From NCBI RefSeq assembly GCF_017315725.1, contig NZ_JAFLRG010000002.1:372001-436000 (forward strand): DNA of 64,000 nucleotides, given 5' to 3'. This document shows, piece after piece, positions 17,391 to 25,753 of the stretch; position 1 is the stretch's first letter; every line of letters starts with the position of its first letter. Under the pieces are notes generated by a model. That model was not told where the DNA came from. It was given only the letters and a program-made list of their open reading frames with translations, and searched no databases. A program made the translations under genes and the position numbers. Origin of the DNA: Trinickia acidisoli (lineage in GTDB: Bacteria > Pseudomonadota > Gammaproteobacteria > Burkholderiales > Burkholderiaceae).

Positions 17391-18569
17391 CTAGTATCGC
17401 CACTGCCCGGATATTTCATCGGCGAGCAAGAGCTTCTGACGAACGATCTCGGCGATTGGGCTTTGCGAGCTGCCCGATGCTTCCATCTGCGCGAGCAGAA
17501 ATTTTTGCGCTAAAAAATTGATCGATCGCAGCAGCCGACCGTCGATTTCCGACATCCGTTGAGCATTGCGCGTCGCCTCATCAACCAGATTTCTCGCAGC
17601 ACTGAAGTCTGGTGCCACACCGGTGGCCGCTTGAAACTCGGAACGTAATCCGGCGGCATACGCCGGCGACTGTCCGAGTCGATCGGCGTCAAGCAGGAGA
17701 TCCACGTCGTTAAGCATCCGCCAGGCGGAGACGATCCACAACGCGACGAATGCCCGATAGGCTTCGACGCCTTCAACCGTCTGTGCGTAATGCGCGCAAG
17801 CGGCTGTGTACGCTTCGTCCGAAGCCGTTTCAACACGCGGCAATTTCACGCCGCACGTGGCGATCGCTTGCCTGACGATCGGCTCGCTCTGGTTGAGGCC
17901 CAGCACGCGAAACGGCGCTGCAACGAAAAAGGGATTGCGCCACTCCTGCCTCAGCATCCAGCCGGAAGCAAACTGGGCAGCGGGGTTGCGCAGGAGGCCC
18001 ATGTGCATGACGTTGGGAAACGCGCGCTTGAGCCAGGGTGTCCGTCCTTGAGAGCGGCAGAACTTGAGCACCGGGACCTTGCCGTTCTCCGCCGAGATGT
18101 CGCAGAGATCTTTCAAATAGGCGCACAAGGCCGAAAAATCGTCTCCCGGTATGTCTCCAAAGCGATCGATTCCGAAATTCTTTCGATATCCATTCACACC
18201 ACGCCCGGCCTTTCGCATGAATGGCCGGTACTCTTCATAGTAGGGCGAACGCATCGATGGGTGGCCCGAGGTGTAATCAGGCCGGATGCTAGGAATATCG
18301 GCAACGCTCAACTCTCCGAGCAGTTCGCCCAGCGGTTCATAGAGAGCGCTTACCGATTCCAGTGCGCGGAATCGCGACCATAGCCAGGTCCCCCCGCTCC
18401 TCCATCCCGTGTGCAAAAAAATTCCCCGCAGCCGCTTTTCTTGCGGCACCGGAGTGCTTTGCTGGTCGGTTTGAGTTGTCGAAGCATCCACGGAGCCTAC
18501 TGTCGCACTGGGTGAGTTTGCATGTATCGGATTCATTGCTTGTTCGCCGTGAGGAAAGAGGGTACGCAC
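17391..18569 (-). CDS. Sulfotransferase-like protein
   Basis: A protein of up to 392 residues (GTG start at 18569; ATG at 18536 is an alternative). HTGWRSGGTWLWSRF at about 53-67 resembles the 5'-phosphosulfate loop of PAPS-dependent sulfotransferases, and LLRNPAAQFASGW at about 192-204 resembles the 3'-phosphate loop (RNPxxxxxS). The distance between them fits the family. A long disordered N-terminal tail precedes the fold. No carbohydrate- or lipid-modification genes adjoin it, so the acceptor cannot be inferred. Confidence 0.6.
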   Translation of the reverse strand: MRTLFPHGEQAMNPIHANSPSATVGSVDASTTQTDQQSTPVPQEKRLRGIFLHTGWRSGGTWLWSRFRALESVSALYEPLGELLGELSVADIPSIRPDYTSGHPSMRSPYYEEYRPFMRKAGRGVNGYRKNFGIDRFGDIPGDDFSALCAYLKDLCDISAENGKVPVLKFCRSQGRTPWLKRAFPNVMHMGLLRNPAAQFASGWMLRQEWRNPFFVAAPFRVLGLNQSEPIVRQAIATCGVKLPRVETASDEAYTAACAHYAQTVEGVEAYRAFVALWIVSAWRMLNDVDLLLDADRLGQSPAYAAGLRSEFQAATGVAPDFSAARNLVDEATRNAQRMSEIDGRLLRSINFLAQKFLLAQMEASGSSQSPIAEIVRQKLLLADEISGQWRY

Positions 18570-18799
18570 TCTGCTTTCGTCTGGAAGAAAGACAATTCCT
18601 GTAGGGCACCCTACGGATTCGAGACTATAGCCGAATGAACTTTCGGTTGCATGCGCCGCCCTGGACGTCGGATTGGCTGTGGTAGAAAGGCTATGTGCTT
18701 GCGCGTCGGCGTTCCCTCCTACTCACCGCATTCCCCATCGATTGATGAAGTGAAGGCGCGCTACCTCCGTCGCGATATCGTTTATCTGCTTGGTACTAA

Positions 18800-19984
18800 G
18801 GAACCTCTGATCAAGTGACGACCCGGGGGCTTGTGGGTAAGATGCTCGCCGACACGAACGAACCAAGAACAAGAAGGACGATGAAGCAGATCAGCTTTGC
18901 AACGCTGGCCGAGACGGGCAAGAAACGCAGGACCAAGCGCGAGCGGTTCCTCGAAGAGATGGAGCAGGTGGTGCCGTGGGCGAAGCTGATTGCATTGATC
19001 GAACCGCACTACCCGAAAGCGGGCCGAGGTCGCCGGCCGCGCGGCTTGGAAACGATGCTGCGCATTTACTTCATGCAGCAATGGTTCAACTTGTCCGATC
19101 CGGGCATGGAAGACACGCTCTATGACGTGCCGTGCATGCGGGCGTTCGCGAAGCTGGACCTGTTCGACGAGTCGATGCCGGACGAAACGACGATCCTGAA
19201 GTTTCGGCGCCTGCTGGAGCAGCACCGGTTGATGGCAGCGATCATGAACACGATCAACGAGGTGCTGGAGGGCAAGGGCCTGCTGCTCAAGGGCGGCACG
19301 ATGGTCGATGCGACGATCATTCATGCACCGCCGTCGACCAAGAACGAGAGCAAGCAACGCGATCCCCAGATGCACCAGACGAAAAAGGGCAACAACTGGT
19401 TCTTCGGCATGAAGATTCATGTGGGAGCAGACGTGGACAGCGGACTGGTCCATACGGTCTCGGTGACGCCGGCCAACGCGCCGGATGTGAGCCAGTTGCC
19501 CAAACTGCTGCGCGAAGACGACCGGGCCGTATTCGGCGACAAAGGCTACGTCGATAATCGCATCAAGCGCGCGGCGCGTCAGGCAGGCGTGTTCTGGGGC
19601 GTGTCGCTCAAAGCGAGCGCGCAGCACAAGCTGTCCGGGGCGAACAAGCGGTTCAACCGGAAGATGTCGTCGATTCGCAGCCGAGTCGAGCATGTGTTTC
19701 GCGTTATCAAGCGGCAATTCGGCTATAGCAAGGTGCGCTACAAGGGACTGGCGAAGAACGCGGCCCAAGTGTTCACCTTGATCGGGCTGACCAATCTCTA
19801 TCTGGCGAGGCGAGCGATGCTGACGTAAGCGGGGAAGATGCGTCCGCTGCACGCCCAGCGGGCGCACACCGGGGCGAAAAGCCACGGGATCAGCGGGAAA
19901 TCGGGCGTATTTCAGACCCACCCCAAAAAAATCGGCCCTTCCGGCCGATCGGCAACGCATCAGCAGAACCTGTTCAGAGGTTCC
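18800..19984 (+). mobile_element. Intact IS5-family insertion sequence, 1185 bp
   Basis: The element is bounded by inverted repeats GGAACCTCTGA (18800-18810) and TCAGAGGTTCC (19974-19984). A 4-bp direct repeat CTAA flanks it at 18796-18799 and 19985-19988, matching the YTAR target rule of the IS5 family. It carries one full-length DDE transposase gene. The perfect target duplication and intact gene indicate a recent and probably still functional insertion. Confidence 0.92.
18881..19828 (+). CDS. IS5-family DDE transposase
   Basis: A 315-residue transposase catalysing cut-and-paste or copy-type transposition of the surrounding element. The DDE triad is visible as D143 (GGTMVDATIIH), D220 (FGDKGYVDNR) and E270 (RSRVEHVFRVIKRQFGY), with the family Y...R...K arrangement after the glutamate. 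The N-terminal domain contains the MKQISFATL and ETMLRIYFMQQWF blocks typical of IS5 group transposases. The start at 18881 follows AAGAAGGA. Complete, with no frameshift. Confidence 0.95.
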   Translation: MKQISFATLAETGKKRRTKRERFLEEMEQVVPWAKLIALIEPHYPKAGRGRRPRGLETMLRIYFMQQWFNLSDPGMEDTLYDVPCMRAFAKLDLFDESMPDETTILKFRRLLEQHRLMAAIMNTINEVLEGKGLLLKGGTMVDATIIHAPPSTKNESKQRDPQMHQTKKGNNWFFGMKIHVGADVDSGLVHTVSVTPANAPDVSQLPKLLREDDRAVFGDKGYVDNRIKRAARQAGVFWGVSLKASAQHKLSGANKRFNRKMSSIRSRVEHVFRVIKRQFGYSKVRYKGLAKNAAQVFTLIGLTNLYLARRAMLT

Positions 19985-20115
19985 CTAAAGACACCGCACC
20001 GGACGCAGACGGACTAGATCGGTCGTGTGCTGCCGAGGCGCAAGGGGCGTCGCGTTATGCTCGCGGACTGGCGGCATTGTTTGACAGGCCGGGCTGCGGT
20101 ACAGCTTCGGAATGA

Positions 20116-20525
20116 GTGCCTTGTGCAGTGGCGACTACTGTCCTTAGGTGGGCTACGCCACTTGGATGAATCTCCATGCAACTGCACGGAGTGGGCGTGG
20201 TTGGCCGGGTGCGGCCAGTTTCTGCCGCTCGCCTCAGTGACAGGGTGGCCACTTGAACGGTCGGTTCAGTTAATGGAACGGACTCATCGTTTTTCTTATT
20301 CTCAATTGAAAAGACCATCAGAGTTGACGCCCACGGCAACGTTTTAAGGCGATCAAGGATGACCTCCTTCATGCCTTGCGGCGTCGGGAGCTCGTCGATC
20401 ATCTTCGGCCATGTGTGCTGAGCGTCGGATACCGCTGCTCTCACCGCGGCGGTCGCGATACGCTGAGCAATTCCTGCGGCTTTAGCGAGTTCCATGTAGG
20501 TATCGAACGTCTGAGCGCGCTGCAA
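20116..20525 (-). other. Degenerate stretch with a possible ORF remnant on the minus strand
   Basis: An open minus-strand frame starts with a TTG at 20525. Its first 75 or so residues (e.g. ELAKAAGIAQRIATAAVRAA) look protein-like and helical, but the rest (below about 20290) has the composition of a wrong frame. I read it as a gene start joined to unrelated DNA. Function not recognised. It lies between the IS5 element and the TGTCGCG repeat array. Confidence 0.25.
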
Positions 20526-20531
20526 AACTGC

Positions 20532-20754
20532 GACTCAACGCGACAAAAACTGCCGTTTTTGTGAGCCGACGCGACAAAAACCCGAGTCGGGAGCGCTCTC
20601 TGTGACTCTACGCGACACGCGTGCCTCCCCACGGGTGCGCGACGATCTGCCCCGTATTGAATTCTGTTAGCCTATGCGACAAATTTGATCACTTCTGAGA
20701 CTCTACGCGACAAAATCTCGTTTCAAGGCGATAAAATGTGAATCTACGCGACAA
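20532..20754. repeat. Array of six TGTCGCG-type direct repeats
   Basis: Read on the minus strand, the motif TGTCGCGTAGAGTC or close variants begins at 20753, 20712, 20683, 20617, 20576 and 20545, in the same orientation. The copy at 20683 is TGTCGCATAGGC and the last two read TGTCGCGTCGGCTC and TGTCGCGTTGAGTC. Spacings are near whole helical turns (about 41, 29, 66, 41, 31). Several copies are preceded by a T run. Such ordered, phased repeats are seen at ends of TnsB/TniA-type transposons and in operators; they lie immediately before the Fic gene. Confidence 0.7.
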
Positions 20755-20766
20755 CCCAGCACCTTC

Positions 20767-22269
20767 ATGACTGCGACCCTAGAGCCCGTAACCAAGGATG
20801 TCATCTTCATGTCCGGCCTCTCGACGGCGGAGAGACGGCGTGTCCAGCGCCTCGCTGCGGCTGGCGTGCTCACGAATGTGTTTAAGGGCGTGTATGTCAA
20901 GAGCGAAGGCGGGGATGCGGAAGTGGAGAGGCGAATTCGCACGCACTGGATGGCTATCGGCGGTGTGCTCATGCCTGGCGGTGTGGTCTCGCACGTGAGC
21001 GCCCTCCGGGGCATGGCCCAGGAAAACGTCTGGACCGTATCGCATCCGACACTCGTCCGTCGAAAGCTCGAGTTACCAGGCCTTGCGTTCCAGGTCGTCG
21101 AAGGGCCGGGGCCGTTACCCGGAGACATGACGCTGGGGCAAACCGGGCTGCACTGGGCGAGTCAGCCACGTATCCTGCTTGAGAACCTAGGTCACAAAGC
21201 GGCGCGCCGTGCGGGCGCTCACGAAGTTGAAGATTGGCTCATCAAACATCTGAATGCGTCTGGGGAGCAGTTTCTCAACGATATTCGGGACAAGGCGGCG
21301 TCGCTGGCCGAACGACTTGGCATGCAGGAGCAACTTGAGACGCTGCGCGGCATGATTGGCGAACTCCTCGGCACGCACGAAAAGGGTGAGCTGAAAACTC
21401 ACGATGGCATCCTCATCGCCAAGGGCAAGTCCGTCGACCGAGACCGTATTGAGCGTTTTGGACTGCTCGCGAACTACCTGCGAGCCGCTGCTTTACCGCG
21501 TGTTGAAGAAACGGTGCCCGTCGGCACGGCGCGGCACAATCGCGCCTTCGTAGAGTCGTATTTTTCGAACTACGTCGAGGGGACAAAATTCGCCATTGAG
21601 GATGCGCGCGACATTGTCATGCACCAGAAGGTGATGTCCACCCGCCCGAAGGACTCCCACGACATCCTCGGGGTGTACCAACTGGCGGTCGAAGCGCCAT
21701 ACCGACATAGCCCGCCTGTGTCCGGCGAAGAGTTCCTGCCGGCGCTGCAGGAGTGGCACGCTCTCATGTTGCAGGCCCGGCCGGAGGCGAACCCCGGCGG
21801 GCTGAAGACAGAAATCAACTATGCCGGGACGACTCAGTTCGTGAACCCTGGGCAGGTTCGCGGAACGTTTGAAGAGGGCTCGCGCCTGGCCATGAGTGTT
21901 CCTGAAGGCATTGCGCGGGCGATTTTCTACCTGTTCCTGGTGGCAGAGATTCATCCGTTCGTTGACGGAAACGGTCGGGTTTCACGCCTCGTGATGAACG
22001 CGGAACTCTCACGTACAGGGCTGTCCCGCATTATTGTGCCAACCCTCTTTCATCCGCAGTTCGTCGATTGCCTGCGTAAGCTCACCCGCGAGAACGAGCC
22101 CGCCGACTACGCGCGCAGTCTTGCAAAAATGGCGCGCTGGTGCGCACAGTTCGACTACGCGAATCTGGACGGCGTCATTGCGAACCTGAAGAAAACGAAT
22201 GCGATGGAAGAATCACTAACCAAGTTTCAGCTACTCAACATCGACGGCTCACGCATCCTTCCTGAATGA
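20767..22269 (+). CDS. Fic-domain protein with AbiEi-like N-terminal domain
   Basis: A 500-residue putative AMP-transferase. The Fic core motif HPFVDGNGRVSR is at 396-407, with catalytic H396 and all of HxFx(D/E)GNGRxxR present. An inhibitory motif of the S/T-xxx-E-G/N type, SNYVEG, is at 267-272, N-terminal to the core, so the enzyme is probably self-inhibited (class II). Residues about 15-115 look like the winged-helix antitoxin domain of AbiEi (RVQRLAAAGVLTNVFKGVY, then VSHVSALRG). An ATG at 20809 is an alternative start. The repeat array just upstream may be its operator. Confidence 0.85.
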   Translation: MTATLEPVTKDVIFMSGLSTAERRRVQRLAAAGVLTNVFKGVYVKSEGGDAEVERRIRTHWMAIGGVLMPGGVVSHVSALRGMAQENVWTVSHPTLVRRKLELPGLAFQVVEGPGPLPGDMTLGQTGLHWASQPRILLENLGHKAARRAGAHEVEDWLIKHLNASGEQFLNDIRDKAASLAERLGMQEQLETLRGMIGELLGTHEKGELKTHDGILIAKGKSVDRDRIERFGLLANYLRAAALPRVEETVPVGTARHNRAFVESYFSNYVEGTKFAIEDARDIVMHQKVMSTRPKDSHDILGVYQLAVEAPYRHSPPVSGEEFLPALQEWHALMLQARPEANPGGLKTEINYAGTTQFVNPGQVRGTFEEGSRLAMSVPEGIARAIFYLFLVAEIHPFVDGNGRVSRLVMNAELSRTGLSRIIVPTLFHPQFVDCLRKLTRENEPADYARSLAKMARWCAQFDYANLDGVIANLKKTNAMEESLTKFQLLNIDGSRILPE

Positions 22270-22270
22270 C

Positions 22271-22287
22271 GCCTTGTCACGCAAGGC
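22271..22287. terminator. Small hairpin after the fic gene
   Basis: GCCTTG TCACG CAAGGC forms a 6-bp perfect stem two bases after the fic stop codon. It has no T tract and could be a weak terminator or part of the left end of the IS91-type element. Confidence 0.35.
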
Positions 22288-22535
22288 AAGAAATCTCACC
22301 TTACGGGTTCCGCTACAGGTTGATGAATCGCCCGCCGGAACTCTGAGTGGCCGGTCCCCAACCAAAACCTGCCCCTGGAACGAAACGTACTCGAACGGCG
22401 GAAACGGGTCGAAGGACTAAACCGCTCGCGCGGTAGGGGCTACGATCCGACGCTGAAGGTCAGGGAGAGGCCGGTCGCGCGGCTTTATGTTGGCGAATGA
22501 GGCAATCCGCCTCGTTCTTCAGCAGGAGTCCCATC

Positions 22536-23411
22536 ATGACCTCCTCACAGTCAAACGTCAGTCCGCTGCGCCAGCGCATGATCGACGACATGCGCATGCG
22601 CCAGCTTGCCCCCAAGACGCAGGACATCTATCTGCACATCGTGCGTGAGTTCGCGCGGTTTCTCGGACGCTCACCGGACACGGCCACCGTCGAGGACCTG
22701 CGCCGCTACCAGCTCCATCTGGTCGACCACGGCACATCGGCCGTGTCGCTGAACCACGCGATCACCGGCCTGAAGTTCTTCTTCACCGTCACGCTCGACC
22801 GGCCCGAGCTGATGGTCAGAATGCATCCCGTGCGCGTGCCCCGCATATTGCCCGTCGTGCTCAGTCCCGATGAGGTCCGGCGCCTCATCGAGGCGGCCGG
22901 CAACCTCAAGCACCAGACCGCGCTGTCGGTCGCGTACGGCGCGGGGCTACGCGCCAGCGAAGTGGTCGCGCTGAAGGTCACCGACGTCGACAGCGAACGC
23001 ATGACACTGCGTATCGAGCAGGGCAAGGGCCGCCGCGACCGCTATGCGATGCTCTCACCGGTGCTGCTCGAGCGTCTGCGTGCGTGGTGGCGCGTGGCGC
23101 GTGCGCAGGGCAAGATGCTCGATGGCGGGTGGCTGTTTCCCGGCCTCGATCCGCTCGATCAGTTGAGCACGCGGCAACTGAACCGCGCCATTCATGCCGC
23201 CGCCGAGGCTGCGAACATCGACAAGCGCGTGTCCATGCACACGCTTCGGCATAGCTTCGCGACACACTTGCTTGAACAGAAGGTGGACATCCGCGTGATC
23301 CAGGTGCTGCTCGGCCATGCGAAGCTCGAGAACACCGCGCTCTACGTCCAGGTGGCCACCGACCTGCTGCGCGAGGTCACCAGTCCGCTGGACCGTCTGC
23401 CCTCCGAGTAG
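22536..23411 (+). CDS. Tyrosine recombinase associated with IS91-type element
   Basis: A 291-residue phage-integrase-family recombinase. An N-terminal SAM-like core-binding domain (about 10-95) precedes a catalytic domain with R139 (AYGAGLRASE), H235 and R238 (HTLRHSFATHLL), H261 (LLGHAKLENT) and the nucleophile Y270 (ALYVQ). All catalytic residues are intact. The start at 22536 follows AGGAG. It lies directly upstream of an IS91 transposase, the arrangement of recombinases carried by IS91-like elements rather than of a free-standing island integrase. Confidence 0.9.
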   Translation: MTSSQSNVSPLRQRMIDDMRMRQLAPKTQDIYLHIVREFARFLGRSPDTATVEDLRRYQLHLVDHGTSAVSLNHAITGLKFFFTVTLDRPELMVRMHPVRVPRILPVVLSPDEVRRLIEAAGNLKHQTALSVAYGAGLRASEVVALKVTDVDSERMTLRIEQGKGRRDRYAMLSPVLLERLRAWWRVARAQGKMLDGGWLFPGLDPLDQLSTRQLNRAIHAAAEAANIDKRVSMHTLRHSFATHLLEQKVDIRVIQVLLGHAKLENTALYVQVATDLLREVTSPLDRLPSE

Positions 23412-23432
23412 ACCCGCGTGCTGTAGCGCCTC

Positions 23433-24599
23433 ATGCTGGAGGTTGCGGACATCTTCCGCAGCCACGGGCCAGCGTGGCGGGCCACCACACAGTTGAGCCT
23501 GGGGCAGCTGAAGGTCATGTCGGCCATCGAACGGTGCCGCACGGCGGCACTGGGCGGGCATGTGCTGCGCTGTTCAGGCTGCGCAAGGACAGAGGTGTCC
23601 TTCAACTCGTGCCGCAACCGGCATTGCCCGAAGTGCCAGGCCAGCGCAGCACACCGCTGGCTGGAGGCACGCCAGGCCGATCTGCTGCCCGTCGAATATT
23701 TCCACGTCGTCTTCACGCTGCCCGCGCCCGTCAGCGCCATCGCCTGGTACAACAAGCGGATCATCTACGGCCTGCTGCTCGACATCGCCTTTGAGACGCT
23801 GCGCACGATCGCCGCCGATCCCAAACACCTCGGCGCCCAGATCGCGGCCACGCTCGTACTGCATACCTGGGGCTCGGCCCTCACGCATCACCCGCATGTG
23901 CACGGCATCGTGCCCGGTGGCGGGCTGTCGCCCGATGGTGAGCGCTGGATCGCCTGCCGGCCCGGCTTCTTCCTGCCGGTGCGCGTGCTCTCACGCCTGT
24001 TCCGCCGACGCTTCCTCGAAGCGCTCGAAGTGGCCCACCGCAATGGCCAGCTACAGTTCTTCGGCGAGTACACCGGGCTCGCGGACCCCGCCACCTTTGC
24101 CCGGTGGCTGGCACCGCTGCGTACCTGCGAATGGGTGGTCTACGCAAAGCGCCCGTTCGCCGGACCGAAGGCGGTGCTCGAGTACCTCTCACGCTACACG
24201 CACCGCGTCGCCATCTCCAACCAGCGTCTGCTCGCCTTCGACGAGCGCGGCGTGACGTTCCGTTGGAAGGACTATCGCGCGAAGGGGCGCACCCGCTACA
24301 AAACCATGACGCTAGAGGCTAGCGAATTCATGCGCCGCTTCCTGCTCCATGTGCTGCCCGGTGGTTTCCATCGCATCCGTCACTACGGGCTGCTCGCCAA
24401 CCCGGTCCGACGCGCCAGTCTCGCCAAAGTGCGCGAGCTGCTGCACGTCGCACCCGGCATCGCCCCGTCACCGGACACCACCATCGCTACCCGGCCCGTC
24501 TTCGTCTGCCGCCACTGCGGCGCGCCGATGATCGTCATCGACGTATTCGCGCGCAGCGCCCCAATCCGCGCACCCCCAACGCACCGGCCGCACACATGA
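23433..24599 (+). CDS. IS91-family rolling-circle transposase
   Basis: A 388-residue HUH/Y2 transposase. The N-terminal zinc-binding cluster uses C47, C50, C60, C65 and C68 (CSGC...CRNRHCPKC). The HUH motif is HPHVH at 153-157, and the paired tyrosines Y251 and Y255 (YLSRYTHR) are the nucleophiles for rolling-circle transfer. All key residues are present, so it is probably active. It follows the recombinase gene by 21 bp. Confidence 0.95.
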   Translation: MLEVADIFRSHGPAWRATTQLSLGQLKVMSAIERCRTAALGGHVLRCSGCARTEVSFNSCRNRHCPKCQASAAHRWLEARQADLLPVEYFHVVFTLPAPVSAIAWYNKRIIYGLLLDIAFETLRTIAADPKHLGAQIAATLVLHTWGSALTHHPHVHGIVPGGGLSPDGERWIACRPGFFLPVRVLSRLFRRRFLEALEVAHRNGQLQFFGEYTGLADPATFARWLAPLRTCEWVVYAKRPFAGPKAVLEYLSRYTHRVAISNQRLLAFDERGVTFRWKDYRAKGRTRYKTMTLEASEFMRRFLLHVLPGGFHRIRHYGLLANPVRRASLAKVRELLHVAPGIAPSPDTTIATRPVFVCRHCGAPMIVIDVFARSAPIRAPPTHRPHT

Positions 24600-25010
24600 A
24601 CTCCACGGTTCCCCGATATCCGAACCGACCGTCGGCTTTGCGGCAACGCGGCCCACGAGCGGACGTTTGCGCGTGTCACGTCGCCACGCTCCTCGCACGG
24701 CCGCCTCGTCATCGCGATTACACGACGGCACCGCTTCGCTACCCTGTCAGCGCCCAGCCAGCATCCAACTCCGTCCAGTTGCACCCGGCACGATTGAGCA
24801 TCCCCGCCTATCAATCGCCATAGCCGCGAAATCTCCAACCGCATCGGGGCACTCCGCGGTTTCCTCCATCGGGCTTATTCGACGCCTGCCGACATGTGCA
24901 GAGGTATGCACATTCATGCGCCCGATGGCTGGCATCGAATAAACCTTAACGGGCTGCGACCGCCCGACCCGGCGCACACTCAATCTCCCTTTGCCTGAAA
25001 GGAGATTGTC
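24600..25010. other. Non-coding stretch after IS91 transposase
   Basis: No supported gene. The first part is probably the right end of the IS91-type element. The last part, with AAAGGAG at 24998, is the leader of the integrase gene at 25011. Confidence 0.4.
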
Positions 25011-25637
25011 ATGGAAGCCCCGAATGTCGTTGTTGGCCACCGTGTGCCATGGAACAAAGGCAAGCTCACCGGACAGAAGCCGCCATTAAAGCTCGGAGAA
25101 ATCTGGGCGATCCGGACGAGACTTGAGATGGCGTCAAACCTTCGCGAGCTCGCGATGTTCAATCTCGCAATTGATAGCAAGCTCCGAGCGTGCGACCTTA
25201 CGCGGTTGCAGGTCCAGGATGTCCGTCACGGCAGCCACGTGGCGTCCAGGGCGACTGTGATGCAGCAGAAGACCCAGCGGCCGGTGCAATTCGAGATCAC
25301 GGAACAGACCCGTGAGAGCCTCGAGGCATGGATCGAAGCGCGGGGACTGAAGGCGGCGGGTTTTCTGTTCCCGAGCCGGGTGCATACGTCACCACATCTG
25401 TCGACGCGGCAATATGCTCGGCGGGTACATCGCTGGATTGCATCGATTGGCCTGGACGACACCGCATACGGTACCCATACGATGCGCCGCACGAAAGCTT
25501 CGCTGATCTATCGGCGGACAAAGAACCTTCGGGCGGTGCAGTTGCTGCTCGGACATTCCATGTTGGAGAGTACGGTGCGCTATCTCGGCATTGAGGTCGA
25601 CGATGCCCTTGAGATGGCGGAGCAGACCGAGGTTTGA
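25011..25637 (+). CDS. Tyrosine-type integrase/recombinase, short form
   Basis: A 208-residue recombinase holding mainly the catalytic domain: R59 (SKLRACDL), H156 and R159 (THTMRRTKAS), H182 (LLGHSMLEST) and Y191 (RYLG). It lacks a full core-binding domain, like the short integrase-family genes common in Burkholderiaceae accessory DNA. An AGGAG ribosome site precedes the ATG. A diverged fragment of a relative lies at 36962-37078 in the same orientation. Neighbours are an IS91 element and a toxin-antitoxin pair. Confidence 0.85.
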   Translation: MEAPNVVVGHRVPWNKGKLTGQKPPLKLGEIWAIRTRLEMASNLRELAMFNLAIDSKLRACDLTRLQVQDVRHGSHVASRATVMQQKTQRPVQFEITEQTRESLEAWIEARGLKAAGFLFPSRVHTSPHLSTRQYARRVHRWIASIGLDDTAYGTHTMRRTKASLIYRRTKNLRAVQLLLGHSMLESTVRYLGIEVDDALEMAEQTEV

Positions 25638-25724
25638 CAACGGGGTCGCGGCCGACGAGCGGTGGCTTGCCAGCCAGGAAGCAACCTTCGGCAATATCGT
25701 CGTAGGCCATTTTTGTGTTGTGCT

Positions 25725-25741
25725 AGTCCCGAATTGGGACT
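25725..25741. promoter_or_regulatory. Palindrome upstream of higB, likely antitoxin operator
   Basis: AGTCCC GAATT GGGACT is a perfect 6-bp inverted repeat ending just before the higB start region. HigA antitoxins repress their own promoters through such palindromes, so autoregulation is inferred from position. Confidence 0.5.
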
Positions 25742-25753
25742 AAGATGCAAGGC

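Larger units (their letters stand above)
18693..20115 (+). pseudogene. Relic of an alpha/beta hydrolase-type gene, split by IS5-family element
   Basis: Deleting the IS and one copy of its CTAA duplication restores one open frame from 18693 to the stop at 20113-20115. Across the junction it reads YLLGTKDT followed by LDRSCAAEAQGASRYARG, resembling the conserved C-terminal block of a family of serine hydrolases (YLLGTxDx...LDxSCxAxAQGxxRxARG). The N-terminal part and the nucleophile region are missing, so the gene was already degraded or truncated before or after insertion. Similarity is from memory of the family, not a search. Confidence 0.5.
22290..24620 (+). mobile_element. IS91-type element with associated tyrosine recombinase, ends not resolved
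   Basis: A tyrosine recombinase gene (22536) and an HUH rolling-circle transposase gene (23433) are adjacent and co-oriented, 21 bp apart. This two-gene arrangement is known for a branch of the IS91 family. IS91 elements have no inverted repeats or target duplication, and the origin and terminus could not be placed by eye, so the stated limits are only approximate. Confidence 0.7.

Noticed and set aside
18782..19960. 392-aa minus-strand frame opposite the IS5 transposase
   Set aside because: Antisense shadow; the plus strand has the DDE transposase with all catalytic residues.
20027..20347. 106-aa plus-strand frame after the IS5 element
   Set aside because: No recognised domain, no ribosome site, and it overlaps the restored hydrolase relic in another frame.
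20532..20754. Plasmid-type replication iterons
   Set aside because: No replication initiator gene and no AT-rich/DnaA-box region nearby; transposon end or operator fits better.
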